Assembly: GCF_004193775.1 (NCBI RefSeq)
Contig: NC_041002.1
Span: 11,010,485 to 11,074,484, forward strand
Origin: Glycine soja
Lineage: Eukaryota > Streptophyta > Magnoliopsida > Fabales > Fabaceae
Direction of reading: 5' to 3'
DNA length: 64,000 nucleotides
Of the stretch, positions 11,118 through 23,020 are shown piece after piece (within the stretch, counting starts at the first letter, position 1; every line of letters begins with the position of its first letter). The notes beneath the pieces were generated by a model. The model was not told the origin of the DNA and did no database searches. It saw only the letters and a list, made by a program, of their open reading frames with translations. The position numbers were made by a program, and so were the translations under genes.

Positions 11118-11399
11118 GGGTCCCGAAGGGAGCAAGCAAGGTTCGACATCCGACCGCAAGTATCCTCGAATGAAATTAGGGTATGACAATTGCCCATCTT
11201 TACTTATCTTTTATTGGAGACAAAAGGGAAGTAAAGATAAGACACTAATTTCGTTCAAGCGAAAACTCACTCGCCCGATTAATAGCCCAACCAGCGAAAC
11301 CTGTCATCAGAAAGAACAGAAAAGGCATCAGGAGCATTAGTAAAACCTCAGTGCCTTGAAAGTGATAAAACTGGATAGCCATGATGTTTCCACATGCTA

Positions 11400-12240
11400 T
11401 CGAACTTGATCGTCTCTGGTTAGCAGAGACGAGTCTTGCGCGTCATCGGACTTGAATGTCTCTGGATGACAAAGGTAAAATCTGCAACAATCTTCAACAT
11501 GATTAGAAGTGGACGACCATCATGATCCCGATACCATCAGACTTGTTCGTCTCTAGATGATAAAAAGGACTTTGATAGTCTTTGGATAGGAAGCGTGTAG
11601 GTGACTATATATTGTCTCCACGAGTCATCGGACTTGTCGTCTCTGGATGATAAAGGTGCAAATAACCATGAGGTATCTCCACATGCTATCGGACCCTCGA
11701 GTCATGATAGCAAAATTGAGACTTTTTTGCGGTCTCAGTCGGAAGACGCTGACATCTCCGGGAAGGGTGCAGATGACCACATTGGTCTCTACGTGTCAAT
11801 GGGCTCACTTGCCTCTACCTGATGAAAGGTGCAGATAACCATAAGGTGTGTCCGTGTGCTACCGGACCCTCGGGTCACGATAGTAGAATTAAGACTTTTT
11901 CGCGGTCTCGGCCGGAAGACGCTGACATCACCGAGAAGGGTGCAGATGACCACATTGGTCTCTGTGTGTCAACGGGCTCGCTTGCCTCTAGCTGACAAAA
12001 GGTGCAGATAACCATAAGGTGTGTCCACGTGCTACTGGACCCTTGGGTCATGATAGCAAAATTGAGACTTTTTTGTTGTCTCGGTCGGAAGACGCTGACA
12101 TCTCCAAGAAGGGTGTAGATGACCACATTGGTCTCTGCATGTCAACGGGCTCGCTTGCCTCTAGCTGACAAAAGGTGTGGATAACCATAAGGTGTGTCCG
12201 CGTGTCATCGGACTCGACGTCTCTGGATGACAACAGTGAA
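11400..12240. repeat. 173-bp tandem repeat between pol and 3' LTR
   Basis: Units starting GGTGCAGATAACCATAAGG begin at 11655 (variant), 11828, 12001 and 12174, giving a period of 173 bp. Each holds CATGATAGCAAAATTGAGAC-like and GGAAGACGCTGACATC blocks and a GCTCGCTTGCCTCTAGCTG end. Shorter related motifs (CATCGGACTTG.TCGTCTCTGGATGA) run upstream from about 11400. Tandem arrays just inside the 3' LTR are a recurring feature of Ogre elements. Confidence 0.85.
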
Positions 12241-13664
12241 ACTAATGTAGCCTCGATGTTCTTTCACTAAAATGCGAACATGCTTTAGTAAAGAGAACAA
12301 ACTCCCGACCAATCAAAGCAACACATATTTCGAAGAAAAATAATGTGCCTATTAGGGAAGGAAACCTACTGATAGAATTTTCTCATAACCGCAAATGAGA
12401 TTTAGGGTGTTTGCGTTTCACTCATAAATGATCATTTGGAGAAAACACTGGGTCCAACAAAAATAGAAGAAAATCACTCAAAGTGTATGAACCTCACACA
12501 GGCAAGTGTTTCATCCTAATTCCGCACTCAATAGGGCTTTTTCGGGAATGGTGTTTTTGGTGGGAAACTTGGCTCTGGGCATTTCGGCCTGTTCCTTTTC
12601 TCTGTTTTTGTTTAGTGCGGGGCGAAAAAGTCGCCAACGCACAGGATTTTGGTTGACAATCAAAGGGAGAGGACCACTTCAAGTCATGGTTTCCTTTCTT
12701 TTCGTATTTTCTCGTGACAAGTCTGTATTTGTTCTAATATTGTCTGGTCTGAAGACCTTTTTGCATATTTCTTTTCTTCCTATCTTTGATCAGGAATCTT
12801 TCCTTTCTTTTTTGCTTTCTTCCAATCTTTGATTGGGAATTTTCTTTTTCTTTTGCTTTCTTCTGATCTTTGATCGGGAACTTTCTTTTTCTTTTGTTTT
12901 CTTCCGATCTTTGATCGAAAACTTCTTTTTCTTCTTCTTTTTTTTTTTTGTTTTCTTCTGAGGGCGAGGATGAACATTCTCACCTTGGATCAAGGTTTAT
13001 GGTGAGTTGGGATTTTGGCTCAAGGCTTGTAGAGCGGCTAGACATGATGTATGTCAGGGCATTGGTTTGGCCAGCGGTTCAGGGATAAGGGAATGTCCCA
13101 TATCATTTCCATGACACGCACACAACAATGATGAATTTAGATATTTATGCAAAACTGGTCATGCATGCACCCATGTGGACACTCAAGCACCAAGTTTTGT
13201 GGTTATGTGACACTAGGGCTCATTCTTCCTATTTAAGTCAACCCAGTGTTTTCAAAACATGTTATTTTATCAATTCATGCATTCATCTGAATCTGTTTCG
13301 GGGGCTTGAGAAAAAACGAACAGCATCCACCCTTTAGGTGTACACATATTTTCCCTAGGAAATCGGCCGTGTTCTAAACGGTAAGTTCATCTTCTTTTTT
13401 TTTCAAAGCGTGTTGGCTTTTCAGTTAACTATATTTATTTTTCTTTTTAGCCATTTTGTTTTTTTTTTTACAAAAAAGTAAAAAACAACATGCACCCCAG
13501 ACATAGTTGATATCTGCGATCACATTTTTCTGAAAAGTTGTGCAAACGAGGGTACACAAGGCCTACCTACGTCAAATCACAACGTCAAAGTAACTGGAAA
13601 AAACCGCAATGGTAAGTCACAATGAAAAAAATGAATGACAAAACAACTATGAGCTGCAATGCCA
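12241..13664. other. Ogre spacer without a recognisable gene
   Basis: Apart from the 41-bp array, I see no conserved protein. A plus-strand frame at 12506-12832 spans T-rich DNA and has no domain. A poly-T stretch lies at 13448-13470. Confidence 0.5.
12780..12950. repeat. 41-bp pyrimidine-rich tandem repeat
   Basis: About four copies of a unit with GATCTTTGATCGGGAACTTT followed by CTTTTTCTTTTG and TTTCTTCC start at about 12781, 12824, 12866 and 12907. The lysine-rich open frames on the opposite strand are by-products of this composition. Confidence 0.8.
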
Positions 13665-13755
13665 GATCACAATGGAAACAAACACAATAACTAAAAACAG
13701 TAATGTTAGATCACAATGGAAACAAACACAATAACTGAAAACATTAATGTTAGAT
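13665..13755. repeat. Short 43-bp direct duplication
   Basis: AGATCACAATGGAAACAAAC followed by ACAATAACTAAAAACAGTAATGTT occurs twice with few changes at about 13668 and 13711. Related single words (CACAATGGAAA) precede it. Confidence 0.7.
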
Positions 13756-13764
13756 GAGTAGGAA

Positions 13765-15030
13765 TCACAAGTCCGGCAACCTCGATCGTGTGGCTTTGCT
13801 CCCTCCCAGGCAACCAAGCAGGTCGGTCATGTCCTCGTCCATATGGGCTTCCTCCGCATAACCGGGGGATCCCGCTGGTTCAGCTCCCTCCTCAGTGGGC
13901 CAGTCTCCAGGCCACGTGACCTCAGCCCCGAATTGCTCTGGGGTAGGGCATACAAAAGGAGTGGAGCCCTGTCCCTGCTGGCTGAGGCTGAAACGGTAGA
14001 GGCATTCATGCAACTGCACCTGTCCTCGGTGGTTGGCCGCCTGCTGACGAACCATATGTAGTAGATACTGCTCCACGCTCAGTGGTCTAGCCGAATCGGG
14101 CTGCTGAGGTGGTGAAGCATTCGCGGCCTGATGTGCGTCCCCCTACGCCTGCCTAGGGTTGCAATATTTCTCGATGAAAGCTCGGGTGATTGGTGGCCAG
14201 ATTACCTTGCTGGGGGCGACAGGTACTCCATAGAATTGGCAGAGGCCCGTGATCAAGGCCAGAAACCCCAGGGACCTATTGGACTTCTCCGGGTCCAAAG
14301 GGTGCCTAGTTGGCGACGTCCCTGCAAACAAATAAATGGCGTCAACAATTACCTGGGCCACGTGAGCGGTCATCCGTGTCAGGATGGCATACACCAGCTG
14401 ACACTTAGGCAGAGGGAGGTCAGAGTTATGGTCACTAGACAGGACGTTGCTGAGTAGCAACGTCATCCATATCTGAGTCAGAGTAGTCATGTTGGTGCGC
14501 ATGATCCGCACCCGCCTCCCTGCAGCGGTCCAGGCAAAGTCCTGCCCCGGTATGCATAACAGCTGGGCGATGGCCTCCTCGTCAAAGCCAGAGGCTTGAT
14601 CCCTCCTCTAGCTGAACTCGCACTGCTGGCCCTCCTCCAAGATCAGCGGGTGGCCCAAGAACTGGCTAAGGGCATCTGTGTCGAAGGGAATCCACTAACC
14701 CCTTACCCACGAGCGCATGTCCCGAACTCCCTCCTCCGTGGGCCAGGCGTTGGCGTAGAACTCTATTACTATCTCAGGGTCGAACTTGGCTGTGGGAATC
14801 ACTAGCGGTGCCCAATACCTGCAAGCTATCTCTTCCTGGAAGTCTGGGTACTCATCCTCCCTGAGCTGTACGTGCCTCTCCCTGTGGAACGACCATCCCT
14901 TGATGGCCTCGAAGCGCTGCTGGTGCTCGGCACTCCGGAACCGATGACTGTCAAACTCTGCGTGGGCGCTAGAGCCTTCTCCATGGGTGTCCCTCCTGGA
15001 CCTCTTTGTGGAGAGCTTCTTTGGAGCCAT
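13765..15030 (-). pseudogene. Extra ORF of the Ogre/Tat element (putative plant transposon protein family, PF20167-like)
   Basis: The start is MAPKKLSTKRSRRDTHGE at 15030. The conserved core has FDSHRFRSAEHQQRFEAIKG, then FYANAWPTEEGVRDMRSWVRG, followed after a broken stretch (about 14520-14695) by MRIMRTNMTTLTQIWMTLLL and ITRAFIEKYCNPRQA. The C-terminal part (13765-14076) contains EQYLLHMVRQQAANHR and an acidic end (HMDEDMTDLLG). The family is common in legume genomes; its function is unknown to me, though a Gag-like or captured accessory role has been discussed for extra ORFs of Tat elements. It lies downstream of pol on the same strand. At least one stop and one frameshift make it a pseudogene. 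It is unusually GC-rich for the window. Confidence 0.7.
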
Positions 15031-15134
15031 CTCCTGTGGAACACAAAACATTCAGGAAGTTAGCTTACCAAGAATTGTCGTCTTACAAGCAAGACCAAGC
15101 AAAAGGGGTATACCACTCCTTCCAACATGCAAAC

Positions 15135-15685
15135 GTCAATGTGAATTTGGGCAAACTCACACGCATTCAAAGCATTTGGCTACCTAAATCACATACACGC
15201 ATTTTCAAAGTACTTTGGCTACCTTAAGATCACATACATGCATTTCAAAGTATTTTGGCTACCTTAATATACTTTATGCGTATTCAAGTACTTTTGCTAC
15301 CTAAATTACATACAGATTTACAAGGCATTTTACATACAAATTAACAAGGTATTTTTCTTACCTACATTAACAAGGTATTTTTGTTACCTAACATGCAACA
15401 CATGAGGCATTTTGGCTACCAAAAATTACATATACACACATCCAAGTATTTTTGCTACCTAAATTACATATATACATATTCAACTTATTTTTGCCACCTA
15501 AAATTACATATATATACACATTCAAGTATTTTTGCTACCTAAACCATGATATATACATAGTCAAAGGAATAAATCAATAAAGGTATTTTTGCTACCTATA
15601 TGAATGAATTAACAAAAGTATTTTTGCTACCTAAATTAATTAGGAAACTAACAAAGGCATTTTTGCTACCTACTCTACACCTTAA
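15135..15685. repeat. ~50-55-bp degenerate tandem array (TTTTTGCTACCTAAATTAC)
   Basis: Some ten copies of a unit like AAGTATTTTTGCTACCTAAA followed by TTACATATACACATTC lie directly upstream (minus strand) of the extra ORF. TTTTGCTACCT is the most conserved part. The array is shared by no other part of the window. Confidence 0.8.
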
Positions 15686-17118
15686 TGGTCATGATGAACA
15701 ACATTTCTAAACATCTAGGTGTAAGGGAAACATCAGGGTGCAGCCCAAAATTGAATGTTGTTCTAAAGGGAAATCCTCACCACCATGCTCTCATCTTCAT
15801 GCTCTCTTGCATTCAAAATCAAAGCTTGGTGTTCCTAGGCCTAAGTCCTATTTTTGGCGCTTATCCTAGTTTCTAAAAGTATTCCCTAAACCCAACAATG
15901 GCAGCCACCTATGCCCAAGTTAGTCCCACAAACAAAACTCACCAAAATATGCTCACATGCCATTGAGGCATTTCACCGAGCACTTGGTGGGTGCACCTTT
16001 AGGCACGAAAAAGTGGGGAATGGGGGCAATGTGACATGTCCAATCACTTCAGAATATGCAATTGGCCTACGGCCATCCCATACAACCCCCCAATTCCAAC
16101 ACAATCATGAATTCGAGCACACATTGTCTCATGAATTTTGCCAAAAATGAATCAATGGAAATCTAGAGAACCAAAGAATGACGTACTTAATTGTTGGAGT
16201 GAGTAGGAGTACCAAAAATGGAAGCAAAAGCGCAAAAAAGGGTGATTTAGGGGTTGCCAACTTGTGGTCCCCGTTGGTGTTGCGTTTTTTGTGAGTGAGG
16301 GGGGGGGAGTTTTGGGTGAAGAAACTCACCCTCCCCTTCTTTTTTAAAACTAATTCGTGCAGGGGGGTGCTCGCCCAGGCGAGCTAACCCTGTGCATTTT
16401 TTTATTTTATTTTTATTTTTATTTTTTTGCAAAATTCTTTGTGAAGAAATTGTGTGTTCCCTACGGGTCAGCATTCGTTTACTCAGAGTCCCAAGGATAA
16501 GTTAGGCATATTCGATCATCACCCTAGAGAAATAGTTGAATAAACAATAATAACAGGCAGAAACTTAAAGGATATTAGGTTGTCTATCAGTAGTTCCCCC
16601 TTAACATCTGGAGACAATCGTGGGATGATGATGATTTGGTGATCGTGGGCCTAGCGTCTGCTCGTACCCGTCCCCGATCCTCTGAAAGCAGGAAATGGAA
16701 TCACGCAGCAATACATGACTACGCTACCACTTACCTTGGTTTATCTCTGTCTTGGATTTGGCATGGTATTGACCATCGCTTGAAACAAACCTGTTCCTGT
16801 CTTTCGATTCATAAGATAAGAAATATGCATGTGCATGTGTATGCATGGGCAGTCTAAGTGCAATAACTTTTAACAAAAGCCTATAGGGTTCAATTTTAAT
16901 CAAGCGCTTAAGGCATCCCCATGGATCGAGCGAAGAGGCTCAGATCATTAGAAGAACATGCATCTTTAAAGCAAAAAGGGACAATGCGAGGGTCGGAACA
17001 ATGAATCATCAATCCAACACTCTTTAAATGATTGCGACTAAAGCTTACAAAGGACAGGAATCCCTAGGGGGAAACCACATAAAACAAACATGCAGCGACT
17101 CTCTTAGTTGCCCCAAGC
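15686..17118. other. Ogre spacer between pol and the extra ORF
   Basis: No recognisable gene. It includes a G-run and a GCTCGCCCAGGCGAGC palindrome at about 16369-16384. The open frames on either strand are short and lack domains. The end of pol (VDIVKRYYA then stop) is at about 17119-17140. Confidence 0.5.
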
Positions 17119-19868
17119 CTCAAGCGTAGTATCGCTTGACGATGTCGACCTTTACGGGTGAAGGTAGTTCCTCGTCATCCATGTTGGTGAGCACAAGGGC
17201 CCCTCCAGAGAAAGCTTTCTTTATGATGAAGGGCCCTTCGTAGTTTGGGGCCCACTTCCCCTATTGTCTCTTAGGGCTTGGGAGACTTTCTTCAGCACCA
17301 GGTCCCCTTCGTTGAACTTGCGCGGGTGTACCTTCTTGTCAAAAGTATTCTTCACCCGTCTCTAGTAGAAACGCCCATGGCTCATAGCGGCCAGACGCTT
17401 GCCTTCTATGAGATTGAGCAAATCGAAACGCACTTGGGCCCACTCTGATTCCGTTAATCCGGACTCCGCCAAGATTCTTAATGAGGGGATTTCCACCTCA
17501 AATGGTAGCACGACCTCTATTTCGTACACCAATGAAAATGGCGTTGCCCCGATCGAAGTGCGCACTGAGGTTCGGTAACCAGGCAACGCGAAAGGGAGCA
17601 TCTCGTGCTAGTCCTTGTATGACACGGTCATTTTCTGAATAATCTTCTTGATATTCTTGTTGGCTGCCTCCACCGCTCCATTCATCTTGGGTCTGTAGGG
17701 TGTGGAATTGTGGTGTTGGATCTTAAATTCCTCGCACATTTCCCCCATCATTTTATTATTCAAATTGGTGCCATTGTTTGTGATAATCTTCCTTGGCAAC
17801 CCATATCGGCAGATTATCTCCCTCTTGATGAACCTGATCACCACACTCCTCGTGACGCTAGCATACGAGGCAGCTTCGACCCACTTGGTGAAGTAATCGA
17901 TCGCAACCAAGATGAAACGATGTCCGTTCGTAGCTTTGGGCTCTATGGCCCCGATCACATATATCCCCCACATGGAAAAGGGCCACGGCGTGGCCAATAC
18001 ATTCAATGGCAGGGGCGGAGCGTTGACATTGTCCGCAAACGTCTGGCGTTTGTGACACTTCCTTACATGGAGGCAACAGTCACTCTCCATGGTGAGCCAA
18101 TAATAGCCCGCCCTCAGGATCTTCCTAGCCATGGCATGCCCGTTAGCGTGCGTACCAAAGGAGCCCTGGTGGACCTCCCCCAACATGCGCTCTGCTTCCT
18201 TAGCATTCACGCATCGGAGTAAAACCATGTCATGGTTTCTCTTGTATAGTATGCTTTCGCTCAAGAAGAAATCGGCCGCCAATCTCCTTAATGTCCTCTT
18301 TTCGTTTTCGGAAGCCTCCGATGGGTATTCCTTACTTTCAATGTATCACTTGATGTCGAAATACCATGACTTGTCGTCCCGCTCTTCTTCTACCAAACAG
18401 TAATGTGCAGGCCTGCCACGACACTTGAACTCAATGTATAGAAGGTCTCCGTGCAGTGTTAGCTGGAACATGGACGCTAAAGTGGCAAGCGCATCTGCCA
18501 TTTGATTTTCCTCTCGGGGAACGTGTTGGAAAGAGATCTCATCAAAGAACTCAGCCAACTCCTTGATATAAGTCTAGTAGGGTATCAACTTATGATCCCT
18601 AGTTTCCCACTCTCCTCTCAACTGGTGAATCACCAGTGCCGAGTCTCTGTACACCTTGAGTAGCTTGACGTTGAAGTCAATTGCTGCCTGGACACCCAGG
18701 GCGCATGCTTTGTATTCAACCATGTTGTTGGTGTAGTCGAAACCAAGTCTTGTCGTGAAAGGTATGCATTGATTGTCCGGAGAGACCAATGCTGCCCCAA
18801 TGCCATGGCCCAGAGCGTTAGACGCTCTATTGAACCACACGATCCACTTGTCCTTGCCTTTGTCTAGCTTCTCATCAAATAAGGCCATGATGTCCTCATC
18901 TGGGAACTCGGGATGCATGGGTTGATAATCATTGAGAGGCTTCTGAGCCAAATAGTCCGCCAAGGCGCTTCCCTGTATCGCCTTTTGGGTGACGTAGACT
19001 ATATCGAACTCAAATAACAAAACCTGCCACCGAGCGATCCGCCCCGTGAGAGCGGGCTTCTCAAAGATGTACTTGATTGGGTCCATCTTGGATACCAACC
19101 AGGTGGTATGGCTCAGCATGTATTGTCTTAGACGGTGGGACACCCATACCAAAGCGCAACAGGTCTTTTCCAGCAGGGAGTAGTTCATCTCACAGGCCGT
19201 GGACTTCTTACTTAAGTAGTAGATGACTCGCTTTCTTTTTCTGGACTCGTCATGCTGCCCCAGCATGCACCCCATCGACTCGTCCAAAACTGTCATGTAC
19301 ATGATGAGAGGTCTCTCGGGCACCGGTGGCATAAGTACTGGAGGGTTCATGAGGCGCTGTTTGATTTTTCCAAACGCCTCTTGACAATCCTCGTCCTAGT
19401 GGACGGACTGGTTCTTGCGTAAGAGTTTGAAAAGTGGTTCACAGGTAGCTGTGAGCTGTGATATGAATTTGGAAATGTAGTTTAAACGCCCTAAGAAACC
19501 TCGGACCTGCCTCTCGGTATGCAATTCTGGCATCTCGAGGATGGCTTTTACCTTTTCGAGGTCCACCTCTATTCCTTTCTGACTTACAATGAAACCCAGC
19601 AGTTTTCCCAACTTGACCTCGAAGGTGCAGTTAGCGGGGTTTAACCTCAATTGGTACTTCCTGAGCCTCTTGAACAACCTCCGCAAGTTGACAAGGTGTT
19701 CCTCCTCAGTTTTAGACTTGGCGATCATGTCGTCTACGTAGACTTCGATTTCTCTGTGCATCATGTCGTGGAACAAAGCCACCATAGCCCGTTGATAGGT
19801 TGCCCTGGCGTTCTTGAGCCCAAAGGACATCACCTTATAGCAGAACGTCCCCCACAGGGTGACGAACA
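17119..19868 (-). pseudogene. Ogre/Tat pol: RT C-terminal part, two RNase H domains and integrase
   Basis: RT enters at WGTFCYKVMSFGLKNA and has an intact VYVDDMIAKS active site (about 19720). The retroviral-type RNase H follows (19396 down to about 18980), then a second, archaeal-type RNase H containing IVWFNRASNALGHGIGAALV (about 18840-18790). Integrase at 18282-17608 has HHCC remnants (CLHVRKCHKRQ) and DYFTKW, but the second catalytic residue reads TNNGTN instead of TDNGT, so the core Asp is Asn. The C-terminal SH3-like end (EGPFIIKKAF-like) finishes near 17119. In-frame stops lie at about 19393, 18571, 18343, 17605 and 17359; where the family residue is known these are TAG/TGA at Trp, Gln or Arg codons. 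Reverse transcription and integration functions are dead here. Confidence 0.85.
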
Positions 19869-22024
19869 TGGCCTAGGAATGGGATGTCTATACTTTACCG
19901 TGATGTTGTTGATGGCTCTACAGTCTATGCATATCCTCCAAGTTCTGTTTTTCTTCAGCACTAGAATAACTGGACGACACACAGACTCAAGCTTTCTTGC
20001 ATCCACCCCTTCTGCATGAGGTCTTGCACTTGCTTCTTAATCTCCTCAGTCTCTTGGGGATTGCTTTTGTAAGCTGGCCTGTTAGGCAATGAAGCTCTTG
20101 GAAGGAGGTCAATTTGATGTTCTATGCCTCTTGAAGGTGGCAGTCCATGAGGAACCTCCTTGGGAAAGACATCTTTAAATTCCTTCAATAAGAGTTCAAC
20201 ACTAGGAGAAGCAGAAATAGTTAACTCATTAGAATTATCAACAAAAACTTTATTGTCTTTGCAGTACAGTAGATAGAGTGGCTCACGAGCAAGTAACACT
20301 TTCCTCACTTCAATCGCCTTTGCTAAACAATTAAATTTTCTCTCATGTGTATCACTTTTTCTCTCATGTGTATCACTCTTTCCCTCACATGTATCACTCT
20401 TCTTTTTCCTATTCCTCTTTGGTGCTTCATTCTTTTCTTTCTCTTGTTCTCTCTTTCTCTCATTCTAATTTGGTCATCACACACTTCTCTAGGGGATAGA
20501 GGTTTAAGAATAATTTTCTGGTCATGGTGTTGGAAAGAAATCTTGTTGGTGAAGCCATCATGCACTACTTTGGTGTCATACTGCCATGGTCTTCCTAACA
20601 GTATATGAGTCGCCTCCATTGGAACCACATCACACAGCACCCTATCGTTGTATCTTCCAATGGTGAGACACACCTCAACCTGCTGAGTCACTTTTACTTC
20701 TTCATCTTTAATAAGCCACTGAAGTCTGTATGGCCTAGGATGGGGCTTAGTATCCAAATTCAGTTTGGACACTAACCTGGAACTTGCAACATTCGTACAC
20801 CTTCCTCCATCAACAATTAAAGAGCAAAGCTTACCATTAATTGTACATCTGGTGAGGAAAATATTTTCTCTTTAGGTGTCATCTAGTGGCTGAATCTGAC
20901 TTCCCAAGAGCCTTCTCACCATTAGCATATCACCCTGCATAGCTTCCTCCTCGAGCTCTTCTTCCACTTTTTCTTCTTCAATTATTTCAGATTCACTGGT
21001 GATTTATCCATCTTTCTTTATGATCATGGTCCTCCTAGTTGGACAGTCAGAAGCAATATATCATCTGCCTAAGCATTTGAAGCATTTTATGTTTTTGGTA
21101 CCGGTGTTGGATGATGAGGCAGAATTATGCTTGATTCCAGCACTAGGCACTGATGACTTTCCATGTGGAGACTGTGTTGATGGGCTGGACGAGTTGCCTC
21201 CCTCCTTCTTGGATCTATTGGTCCAATTCTAGTTGAAGGTGTTGGATGAGTTCCTTCTTAATGCATTTTTCCTCTTCAGCTGCTACTCAACCTGGACTAC
21301 CTTATGTAGCAAGTCATCTTATTCCATGTACTCCTATAATTCAACAACGTCTTTAATGTTAGGATTTAGGCCACTCAGAAAATGAGCCATTATGTCCTCA
21401 ATTCCCTCTTCAACGTTTGCCCTCACTAGTGTCATATGCATCTCTTTGTAGTACTCCTCCATAGTCAGACTTCCCTGGGACAGCCTCTGGAGTTTCTGTC
21501 GCATGGTTTTGCTATAGCTAGTTGGAACATACCTCTTTCGCATAACCCTTCTCATCTCAGTCCATGTATCTATCTCCCTCCCTTCCTCTCTCATCATCTC
21601 TCTTTGATTTTTATTCCACCAAACAAGGGCATAGTCTGAGAATTCAACTACTGCTAATTTCACCTTCTACTCTGCAGTATAATCATTGCAGGAGAATACA
21701 TGCTCAATCTTCATCTCCTAGTCAAGGTAGGTGTCTGGGTCACTCCTGCCTTTGGAAGGAGGTACATTGAGTTTTACTTCCTCAATTCTATTCTGCCCCT
21801 CCATTCTGTTTTGTTTGGGTCCATCATTGCCCCCTCTGTTCCCACCATAATGTCTTCCAGCATTTTTGATTTAGTTGGTTCTCCAATCCTTCAATTCATC
21901 CATAGAGCTCTTCATTGTTACAATTCAGCAAACGTTACATCTGTGTAGTCATCACGTCCAGTAACAAACGTTGAGATTCGTCCAGTTGATGATATTCACC
22001 ACCATCGTCACCAGTTCCTGCCAT
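19868..22024 (-). pseudogene. Chromovirus gag, protease and RT N-terminus
   Basis: Gag starts MAGTGDDGGEYHQLDES at 22024. Its capsid core at 21334-21663 has VEFSDYALVWWNKNQRE and SYSKTMRQKLQRLSQGSLTM. A zinc knuckle with IKCFKCLGR lies at about 21100-21050. The protease follows with IVDGGRCTNVASS (about 20800) and ILLGRPWQYD (20600). The RT N-terminus at 19961-20308 includes FPKEVPHGLPPSRGIEHQID and continues in a shifted frame through DCRAINNITVKYRHPIPR to about 19868. There the sequence changes within one codon to Ogre RT. Several stops (about 21331, 21665, 21725) and frameshifts are present. Many stops are TAG at expected Gln or Trp codons. Confidence 0.85.
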
Positions 22025-23003
22025 AATTAAGGAACAGAAAAATTTGCAGTAATTTAAACACAGGTTTCAGGACCTCACTATACTCTTCTCACGTGTTTCT
22101 CTCTTTGATGGAAGCACACTTGTGTTTGATGCTCTCAATATAGGCTTTTATGTGATGTTTTCACTCTTGCCTTTTACCACTCACTCCCTCTTAAGTTCCT
22201 GGATGAATCAAATTGGACACATAAGGTAATAGAACAGGAAAGAAAACAAATTAATTATCACAGACTCAATAACAGATAACAGAAACTCAATAACATATAA
22301 CAGAAACTCAATAACAGATAACAAAAACTCAATAACAGGTAGAAGAAACAAAGAAACTTCTCAATCACAGAAAAGAAGAAGAATAGAATAGCAAAGATGA
22401 CATGTAATTTTCTAATGGTCATAACTTTCGTTATGGTTGTCCATTTCAGACCCACTATATATCAAAACGCTTACAATTGAGAGGAGAATCCTTGGGTTAA
22501 TCCCAAAAGGGATTTGGTCTTCTATTTTTTCCAAAAAAAATGCCTCTAACTGCCTCAAATCCGCATACAAAGATCAAACACCCACTTTTTTGTTCAGACT
22601 TTCTGCAACATTTTTATAAGGCGTTCCTTTCAAAATTTGTCTAGGATAATAGACTGTTCATCAATCAATCAATTCCAATAGTCCAAATTCAATAGGAAAT
22701 TAGACAATTTGTTCAATAGGAAAATATGCAAGTTGGCCCCCTAACAGAATTTGTCCCCAAACAGAATTTGAAACAGAATTGGAACAAAATTGGAATAGAA
22801 TTGAAACAGAATTCAAACGGAATTTTGAAACAGAATTGAAACAGAACGAAGCAAGAACAAGAGCGAAGCAACAACGAAACAAGAATAAAACAAGATCGAA
22901 ACAAGAACGCAAATTACAGCACAAACACGAACCTGAAACCAATTACAAAGAAAAAAATAAAAAATAAAAATTGGATAGGATAGAACCTGTTTCAAGAGCC
23001 GAA
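22025..23003 (-). other. Untranslated leader of the chromovirus
   Basis: This stretch lies between the primer-binding site and gag. It holds a 22-bp tandem repeat (ACTCAATAACAGATAACAGA, about four copies, 22264-22340). A run of GAATTGRAACA-type words lies at 22755-22860, alternating with a CAAGAACG-rich segment. No conserved protein is seen. Confidence 0.6.
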
Positions 23004-23015
23004 GCTTTGATACCA
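23004..23015 (-). promoter_or_regulatory. Primer-binding site, tRNA-iMet type
   Basis: The minus strand reads TGGTATCAAAGC, one mismatch from TGGTATCAGAGC, the complement of the plant initiator tRNA-Met 3' end. It is 5 bp from the LTR edge at 23021. This fixes 23021-23554 as the 5' LTR. Confidence 0.8.
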
Positions 23016-23020
23016 GATAA

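Larger units (their letters stand above)
9310..11188 (-). repeat. 3' LTR of the Ogre/Tat element (1,879 bp)
   Basis: On the minus strand the LTR starts TGTCATACCCTAATTTC (11188 downward) and ends CCTCGAATAAACA (9310). The sequence just upstream, AAAGATGGGCAAT, can serve as polypurine tract. It holds two short tandem arrays (10873-11117 near the start of U3 and 9693-9895 in the distal half). It also has a CGCCTAGCTTGCCCAGGC word at about 10715 that resembles one in the spacer at 16370. No second copy is in the window. Confidence 0.75.
9291..19868 (-). mobile_element. 5'-truncated Ogre/Tat-lineage retrotransposon inside the chromovirus
   Basis: Order on the minus strand: RT from its middle (19868), two RNase H domains, integrase, end of pol (about 17119), a 5.9-kb spacer with an extra ORF and tandem repeats, then a 1.88-kb LTR (9310-11188). 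Missing are the 5' LTR, ORF1, gag, protease and the first third of RT. Double RNase H, a long repeat-rich spacer and long LTRs are Tat/Ogre hallmarks. The right junction at 19868 falls exactly in RT coding sequence and joins chromovirus RT in the same orientation. Confidence 0.8.

Noticed and set aside
12780..12993. Two overlapping minus-strand Lys/Arg-rich frames
   Set aside because: They are read-outs of the 41-bp pyrimidine-rich tandem repeat, not nuclear-signal proteins.
17710..18222. 170-codon plus-strand frame opposite the Ogre integrase
   Set aside because: It is the shadow of the integrase gene; the minus-strand frame has the conserved motifs.
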